DNA of 9,778 bases from Acidiphilium sp. CAG:727 (lineage in GTDB: Bacteria; Bacillota; Clostridia; Christensenellales; Borkfalkiaceae). The translations under genes were made by a program, and so were the position numbers. The stretch's first letter is position 1; every line of letters begins with the position of its first letter. The stretch spans positions 14,556 through 24,333 of the forward strand of contig FR898489.1 in NCBI GenBank assembly GCA_000437515.1, given 5' to 3'. This document shows positions 6,884 to 9,778 of this stretch, in pieces. The notes below the pieces were generated by a model, which worked only from the letters and a program-made list of their open reading frames with translations, searched no databases and was not told where the DNA came from.

Positions 6884-8215
6884 ATGCGTAACTTTTTCAA
6901 AAAAATATCCGTCGCGCAGGGTATGATACTTGCGTTTATGTCGGTCATATTATTAGGGAGTTTTTTGTTATCGCTTCCTGTATCCTCGGTTTCGGGCGAG
7001 TGGACCGGTTACGGCGACGCGCTTTTCACGTCGGTTTCCGCAACCTGCGTTACGGGGCTGGTCGTTGTAGATACCGCTGCGCACTGGTCGATTTTCGGTC
7101 AGATGGTCATACTTTTGCTTATGCAAATCGGCGGGCTTGGCGTTATAACCATCGCCATAGGCGTTACCACCTGGACGAAGCATAAAATCGGACTGCACGA
7201 ACGTACCGCGGTAAGAGATTCGCTTGCGGCTACGCAGATCGGCGGGGTCGTAAGACTTATGCGTTTTATCGTTACCGTCACGTTCGTTATCGAATTTATC
7301 GGCGCGTTGCTTTTATCGATAGCGTTTATCCCGAAGTTCGGATTTTTCAAAGGGCTTTGGTACGGAATATTCCATTCGGTATCGTCGTTTTGTAACGCCG
7401 GTTTCGACGTCTTGGGCGGCAAAGGCAACGAATACGCGTCTTTAACGGCTTACGCCGCAAATCCGCTCGTAAATATCACGGTTATGTTTTTAATCGTTTC
7501 GGGCGGGATAGGCTTTTTAACGTGGGACGACGTTCGTAAACATAAATGGCGTTTACGCGAATATCGCCTGCAATCTAAAATTATACTTTCGGCGACGGCG
7601 ATATTGATTATTTTACCCGCGCTGTGGTTTTTCTTTTTCGATTTTTCGGGCGAATCGGCGGGTAAAAGAGTGCTTTTGTCGCTCTTTCAGGCGATTACTC
7701 CGAGAACGGCGGGCAGCAATACGGCAGACCTGACGAAGATGAAATCGAGCAGTCAGTTTCTTATGATGCTCTTAATGCTTATCGGCGGGGCGTCGGGTTC
7801 GACTGCGGGCGGAATTAAAATAAATACCGTAACGGTGTTGTTTATCGCTATGCTTTCGATATTCAGACGCAATAAAGACGTTACCGTTTTCAGAAGAAGA
7901 ATTTCCGACGGAATCATCCGCAGGGCGGCGGCGGTTGCCGCGCTTTATATCACTCTTTGGGTGATAGGCGGGGTAACTATAAGCGCAATCGAAAATCTGC
8001 CCGTGTTCGATTGCTTATTCGAAACGGCTTCGGCGATAGGCACCGTCGGGCTTACACTCGGTTTAACCCCGACGCTCGGAGCGGCTTCGCGAACGATTTT
8101 AGCGATATTTATGTTCGTCGGCAGAATGGGCGGAATTACTTTCGCGTTCGCCACGATTATACGGAAGAACGACCCTTCGGCGCGGCTTCCCGAAGAAAAA
8201 ATCAACGTCGGCTGA
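6884..8215 (+). CDS. ktrB: KtrB/TrkH-family potassium uptake translocation subunit
   Basis: The product has 443 residues from the ATG at 6884, the usual KtrB length, and starts MRNFFKKISVAQ like family members. The frame is open upstream to a TTG at 6809, but that codon is the -35 box of the promoter. It shows the four-fold membrane-pore-membrane layout, with selectivity-loop segments SATCVTGL (52-59), SSFCNAGF (167-174), ITPRTAGS (271-278) and SAIGTVGL (383-390), each carrying the filter Gly. GGASGSTAGGIKIN (301-314) and the C-terminal GRMGGITF are also typical. It sits in the plasma membrane and moves K+ (often with Na+) when paired with a cytosolic RCK subunit (KtrA/TrkA). No such gene lies in the window, so the partner must be elsewhere. 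The RBS is weak. A dyad at the promoter suggests repression. Confidence 0.92.
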   Translation: MRNFFKKISVAQGMILAFMSVILLGSFLLSLPVSSVSGEWTGYGDALFTSVSATCVTGLVVVDTAAHWSIFGQMVILLLMQIGGLGVITIAIGVTTWTKHKIGLHERTAVRDSLAATQIGGVVRLMRFIVTVTFVIEFIGALLLSIAFIPKFGFFKGLWYGIFHSVSSFCNAGFDVLGGKGNEYASLTAYAANPLVNITVMFLIVSGGIGFLTWDDVRKHKWRLREYRLQSKIILSATAILIILPALWFFFFDFSGESAGKRVLLSLFQAITPRTAGSNTADLTKMKSSSQFLMMLLMLIGGASGSTAGGIKINTVTVLFIAMLSIFRRNKDVTVFRRRISDGIIRRAAAVAALYITLWVIGGVTISAIENLPVFDCLFETASAIGTVGLTLGLTPTLGAASRTILAIFMFVGRMGGITFAFATIIRKNDPSARLPEEKINVG

Positions 8216-8236
8216 ATAGCAGGGCGACCTCGTCGT

Positions 8237-8384
8237 TTTACTCGGGATAACGTAAAGTTTTCCGTCATCGCGAGCGTAGCGTGGCGACCTTAGGCAGTGT
8301 CGCCACCCCTCCCGCCTCTGTCGCCACCTCTCCCGCTTCAACGGGAGAGCATACTCCCGGAAGGGTGGTATTATACGGAGTAAA
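8237..8384. repeat. MITE-like palindromic intergenic repeat
   Basis: A 148-bp non-coding block fills most of the 199-bp gap between ktrB and thyA. Its ends are imperfect inverted repeats: TTTACTCGGGATAA (8237-8250) against the reverse complement of 8371-8384, 12 of 14 matching. Inside are GTGGCGAC/GTCGCCAC (8281-8288, 8299-8306), a 21-bp tandem near-duplication (8299-8319, 8320-8340) and a perfect 8-bp hairpin CTCTCCCG/CGGGAGAG (8328-8335, 8342-8349). An outer CCACCC/GGGTGG pair (8303-8308, 8363-8368) encloses part of this. The segment 8264-8289 resembles the 'GTCATTGCGAGC...' type of dispersed intergenic repeat seen in many bacteria. No transposase is present. Confidence 0.55.
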
Positions 8385-8414
8385 TATTCAAAAACATACG
8401 AAAAGGAGCAATAT

Positions 8415-8798
8415 ATGAGTTACGCAGATAAGGTGTTCCGCGCAAATGCGGAAGATATATTACAAAACGGAGTATGGGATACCGATAAAGAAGTCCGCCC
8501 AAAGTGGCTTGACGGCACGCCTGCGCATACCGTAAAAAAGTTTTGTATCGTAAACCGCTACGATCTTTCAAAAGAGTTCCCGATAATGACTTTGCGTAAG
8601 CAGGGCTTTAAGAACGCCGTAGACGAAATTTTGTGGATATGGCAGAAAAAGTCGAATAAAATCTGCGATCTGCACTCTCATATATGGGATAGTTGGGCAG
8701 GCGAAGACGGAACGATAGGCAAGGCGTACGGCTACCAACTCGGCGTAAAACATATCTATAAAGAGGGCGAGTTCGATCAGGTAGACAGAGTTTTGTAA
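8415..8798 (+). CDS. thyA: Thymidylate synthase, N-terminal part of an interrupted gene
   Basis: These 127 residues align with the first half of ThyA: the N-terminal helix region, FPIMTLRKQGFKNAVDEILWIWQ (55-77, the 'FPL.T.K....I..ELLW' block with Glu71), HIWDSW (89-94) and IGKAYGYQLG (101-110, the 'LG..YG..W' block). The reading frame stops at TAA 8796-8798, right after VDRVL. In an intact ThyA this sequence continues with a Leu-Lys-rich segment and the Ser-Arg-Arg phosphate-binding motif; exactly that continuation is found at 9170. The RBS AAAAGGAG (8401-8408) lies 6 bases from the ATG, and the codon use is like that of its neighbours. Alone this part has no catalytic Cys and cannot make dTMP. 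It could still pair with the C-terminal part, since ThyA is a dimer with shared sites, but this is unproven. Confidence 0.9.
   Translation: MSYADKVFRANAEDILQNGVWDTDKEVRPKWLDGTPAHTVKKFCIVNRYDLSKEFPIMTLRKQGFKNAVDEILWIWQKKSNKICDLHSHIWDSWAGEDGTIGKAYGYQLGVKHIYKEGEFDQVDRVL
8790..8797 (+). repeat. Left copy of the 8-bp direct repeat flanking the thyA insertion
   Basis: GTTTTGTA is identical to 9164-9171. The interval from one copy to the other is 374 bp. Deleting one copy with the intervening DNA restores the ThyA reading frame (codons GTT TTG TAC). Confidence 0.9.
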
Positions 8799-8842
8799 TT
8801 GAAGTCGGTAGAATAAACCTTATATAATATAATTCAGAATTA

Positions 8843-8885
8843 AAAGCCCCCGGCGAAAGGGATTTCCTTTCGCCGGGGCTTTTTT
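8843..8885 (+). terminator. Strong intrinsic terminator within the thyA insertion
   Basis: The left arm (8844-8860) and right arm (8866-8881) form 13 uninterrupted pairs, one bulged C at 8847 and further G-C and A-T pairs, around the loop GATTT. A T-run follows at 8880-8885. It should end most transcripts from the thyA promoter about 45 bases after the stop codon. Confidence 0.9.
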
Positions 8886-8922
8886 ATACCGTTTTATCGC
8901 ATTAATTTCGGGGCTTTACGAA

Positions 8923-8950
8923 TTTACTTAAACTTTACAAAGGCTTTACC
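8923..8950 (+). promoter_or_regulatory. Three TTTAC direct repeats at 11-bp period (possible PhoP/PhoB-type operator)
   Basis: TTTACT (8923-8928), TTTACA (8934-8939) and TTTACC (8945-8950) are exactly 11 bp apart. A further TTTACG lies at 8915-8920, out of phase. Tandem half-sites at one helical turn are the layout bound by OmpR/PhoB-family regulators; the B. subtilis PhoP half-site is of the TT(A/T/C)ACA type. The array lies about 45-72 bp before the expected start at 8995, upstream of a weak -35. Confidence 0.4.
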
Positions 8951-8959
8951 GAAAATAGC

Positions 8960-8988
8960 CTGTTAAATTTTTTCGGGCGGTGTATAAT
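8960..8988 (+). promoter_or_regulatory. Promoter inside the thyA insertion
   Basis: TATAAT (8983-8988) is a perfect -10. At 17 bp upstream only CTGTTA (8960-8965) is found, a poor -35, which suits an activator-dependent promoter. It would drive the C-terminal thyA part and folA. Confidence 0.6.
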
Positions 8989-9002
8989 ACAGGTGTAAAG
9001 AG

Positions 9003-9075
9003 CGAAAGGGTGATGACCCCGTAGTCAAGCCGACAATAATTGCATTTGAATTCAAGCGCAATTATCATCGGCTAC
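9003..9075 (+). ncRNA. Structured 5' leader upstream of the C-terminal thyA part
   Basis: A 15-base arm at 9029-9043 pairs with 9058-9072 (13 of 15, with one 2x2 internal mismatch), and GTA/TAC (9021-9023, 9073-9075) extends it past a 5-base bulge. A small GGGT-GATG-ACCC hairpin precedes it (9008-9019). I compared it by eye with fluoride, preQ1, THF, ZTP, c-di-GMP and yybP riboswitch consensus features and with the hammerhead core, and found no convincing match. It could be an unknown leader element or a simple stabilising hairpin. Confidence 0.4.
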
Positions 9076-9121
9076 AAGGAAATAAAAAAGATGAAAACTA
9101 ATAAAGGAGTAAAAAACAAAG

Positions 9122-9619
9122 ATGAAAAAGAAATTTTTAGCAGTAGTTGCGGCTGGGGGAGGCGTTTTGTACGACCTTAAAAATAACCCCGCTTCGCGCA
9201 GAATCATGACGAATATCTATACTTTCGCCGACTTGCACGAAATGAATCTGTACCCGTGCGCGTATTCTATGACCTTTAACGTTACGGGCGATAAACTCAA
9301 CGGAATACTCAATCAACGCTCCAACGATATGGCGGTGGCAAACAATTGGAACGTTATGCAATACGCCGTTTTAATGCATATGTTCGCGCAGGTTTCGGGT
9401 CTTAAAGTGGGCGAACTCGTACACGTTATCGCCGACGCGCATATCTACGACAGACATATTCCGTCGGTTAAAGAAATGCTCGAAAACCCCGAATATCCCG
9501 CGCCGAAATTCATAATGAACCCCGACGTCAAAAACTTTTACGACTTTACCGTCGACGATTTTAAGTTGGAAGGCTACGAAGCGACTCCGCTTAAAAAGCG
9601 GTTGGAGGTCGCCGTATGA
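9122..9619 (+). CDS. thyA: Thymidylate synthase, catalytic C-terminal part fused to a foreign 14-residue N-terminus
   Basis: From residue 15 on, the 165-residue product is the second half of ThyA: NNPASRR (21-27, phosphate-binding Arg26/27), LYPCAYSMTFNV with catalytic Cys46, QRSND (65-69, Arg66 and Asp69), NNWNV (75-79), and DAHIYDRH (105-112, His108 and Tyr109). The end ...LKKRLEVAV is the normal ThyA C-terminus. Residues 1-14 (MKKKFLAVVAAGGG) are not ThyA; they look like the start of a secretion signal, with a Lys cluster then a hydrophobic run. AAAGGAG (9103-9109) lies 12 bases before the ATG. The other in-frame option, no independent start, would leave this half untranslated. It overlaps folA by 4 bases (ATGA). 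Alone it lacks the N-terminal helices and part of the substrate site; activity would need association with the 8415-8798 product. It may be a pseudogene fragment. Confidence 0.88.
   Translation: MKKKFLAVVAAGGGVLYDLKNNPASRRIMTNIYTFADLHEMNLYPCAYSMTFNVTGDKLNGILNQRSNDMAVANNWNVMQYAVLMHMFAQVSGLKVGELVHVIADAHIYDRHIPSVKEMLENPEYPAPKFIMNPDVKNFYDFTVDDFKLEGYEATPLKKRLEVAV
9164..9171 (+). repeat. Right copy of the 8-bp direct repeat flanking the thyA insertion
   Basis: GTTTTGTA repeats the sequence at 8790-8797. It is followed by C, giving TAC (Tyr) and the correct ThyA continuation, whereas the left copy is followed by A, giving the TAA stop. Confidence 0.9.
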
Positions 9620-9778
9620 TACGCGCGATAGTCGCGGCAGACGAAAAGTGGGGCATAGGCAAAAAGAACGATTTGCTTTTCAGGTTGCCGGCGGATATGA
9701 AGTTTTTCCGCTCGACCACGCTCGGCTCTACCGTTTGCATGGGGTATAACACGCTGTTGTCGTTCCCGAACGGGAAAC
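9616..9778 (+). CDS. folA: Dihydrofolate reductase, N-terminal part cut by the window end
   Basis: The first 54 codons are present and the gene runs off the window. The protein opens MIRAIVAADEKWGIGKKNDL, the DHFR N-terminal strand and Met20-type loop (GIG.+NDL), then RLPADMKFF (23-31) with Asp27 as the likely catalytic acid, and VCMGYNT (40-46) in the place of 'VIMGR+T'. The usual Trp of LPW is Phe here, and the cofactor-site Arg of MGR is Tyr; these are plausible lineage variants. DHFR reduces the dihydrofolate made by ThyA with NADPH. The ATG overlaps the thyA stop (ATGA), so translation is coupled to the C-terminal thyA part, and transcription now depends on the promoter within the insertion if the terminator at 8843 works. 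This could be why the insert's promoter is tolerated. Confidence 0.92.
   Translation, partial: MIRAIVAADEKWGIGKKNDLLFRLPADMKFFRSTTLGSTVCMGYNTLLSFPNGK

Larger units (their letters stand above)
8798..9163 (+). mobile_element. 374-bp insertion splitting thyA (366 bp plus one repeat copy), carrying control signals
   Basis: This DNA separates two adjacent ThyA codons. It holds a terminator (8843-8885), phased TTTAC repeats (8923-8950), a TATAAT promoter box (8983-8988), a hairpin leader (9021-9075), AAAGGAG (9103-9109) and an ATG with 14 codons. No terminal inverted repeats, transposase or integrase are seen. Ends tested for group I intron rules (U before the cut, G at the intron end) and group II rules (GTGYG start, AY end) fail at every possible junction within the repeat. 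It looks like an intergenic control region moved from elsewhere in a genome. Its mode of entry is unknown. Confidence 0.65.

Noticed and set aside
9003..9030. Hammerhead ribozyme or fluoride riboswitch from the CGAAA and GGGTGATGA segments
   Set aside because: The order and spacing of the hammerhead core boxes do not allow stems I-III, and the pseudoknot and closing segments of the fluoride aptamer are missing.
8798..9163. Transposon or MITE with terminal inverted repeats inside thyA
   Set aside because: The ends (ATTGAAGTCGG... and ...GGGGGAGGC) are not inverted copies, and there is no transposase. The 8-bp repeat alone does not prove transposition.
8796..9170. Group I intron in thyA, as in phage T4 td
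   Set aside because: No junction within the 8-bp repeat gives both U at the end of the 5' exon and G at the intron end. No guide sequence complementary to the exon end and no P7-like core is seen. The shared start TAATTGA with the td intron is probably chance.
8790..9171. Group II intron or BHB-type intron
   Set aside because: No GTGYG start, no domain V hairpin, no AY end, and no bulge-helix-bulge at the joins.
9091..9180. 29-codon ORF overlapping the start of the C-terminal thyA part in another frame
   Set aside because: It has an AAGGA 10 bases upstream, but it runs over the insertion junction in the wrong frame for ThyA and resembles no known protein. It is kept only as a possible leader peptide.

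Overview
The window reads as ordinary low-to-middle-GC Bacillota (Clostridia) chromosome, probably from an uncultured gut-type lineage. The evidence is strong purine-rich Shine-Dalgarno sequences, sigma-A promoters with 17-bp spacers, a KtrB-type potassium channel, a clostridial EF-G paralogue and a thyA-folA pair. All complete genes are on the + strand. I cannot name a species from the sequence.

Layout, left to right: (1) a double zinc-ribbon protein with one C-terminal membrane helix (59-1198); (2) a secreted lipoprotein with a degenerate cyclophilin domain (1315-2307), with its own promoter and a good terminator; (3) an EF-G-like translation GTPase (2532-4589), followed across a long hairpin by (4) a PfkB/1-phosphofructokinase-family kinase (4665-5591); (5) an APH/N-acetylhexosamine-1-kinase-like small-molecule kinase (5666-6763) with its own promoter; (6) a KtrB/TrkH potassium translocation subunit (6884-8215), whose promoter overlaps the apparent upstream start codon; (7) a 148-bp MITE-like palindromic repeat (8237-8384); (8) thyA (thymidylate synthase) followed by folA (dihydrofolate reductase, cut by the window end), with a 4-bp ATGA overlap. 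ThyA makes dTMP and oxidises methylene-THF to DHF, and FolA regenerates THF, so the last two genes form one pathway unit.

The main anomaly is in thyA. The gene is cut into an N-terminal part (8415-8798) and a C-terminal part (9122-9619) by an insertion of exactly 374 bp, flanked by an 8-bp direct repeat GTTTTGTA (8790-8797 and 9164-9171). Removing one repeat copy plus the insert restores a continuous 276-residue ThyA with all catalytic motifs. The insert is not an evident intron or a transposon with inverted ends. It looks like a displaced gene-control region: a stop codon at the junction, a strong intrinsic terminator, three TTTAC repeats at 11-bp period resembling a PhoP/PhoB-type operator, a TATAAT promoter, a structured leader RNA, a Shine-Dalgarno sequence, an ATG and 14 codons of a signal-peptide-like sequence fused in frame to the catalytic half of ThyA. 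The result could be a split enzyme expressed from two transcription units, a loss-of-function mutation, a strain variant, or an assembly artefact.

Smaller oddities are an EF-G paralogue whose G4 motif reads NGLD instead of NKxD, a cyclophilin domain without the catalytic Arg motif, an in-frame ATG-TAG start-stop placed at the best ribosome-binding site in front of the APH-like kinase, and a perfect 9+9 bp dyad at the ktrB transcription start.
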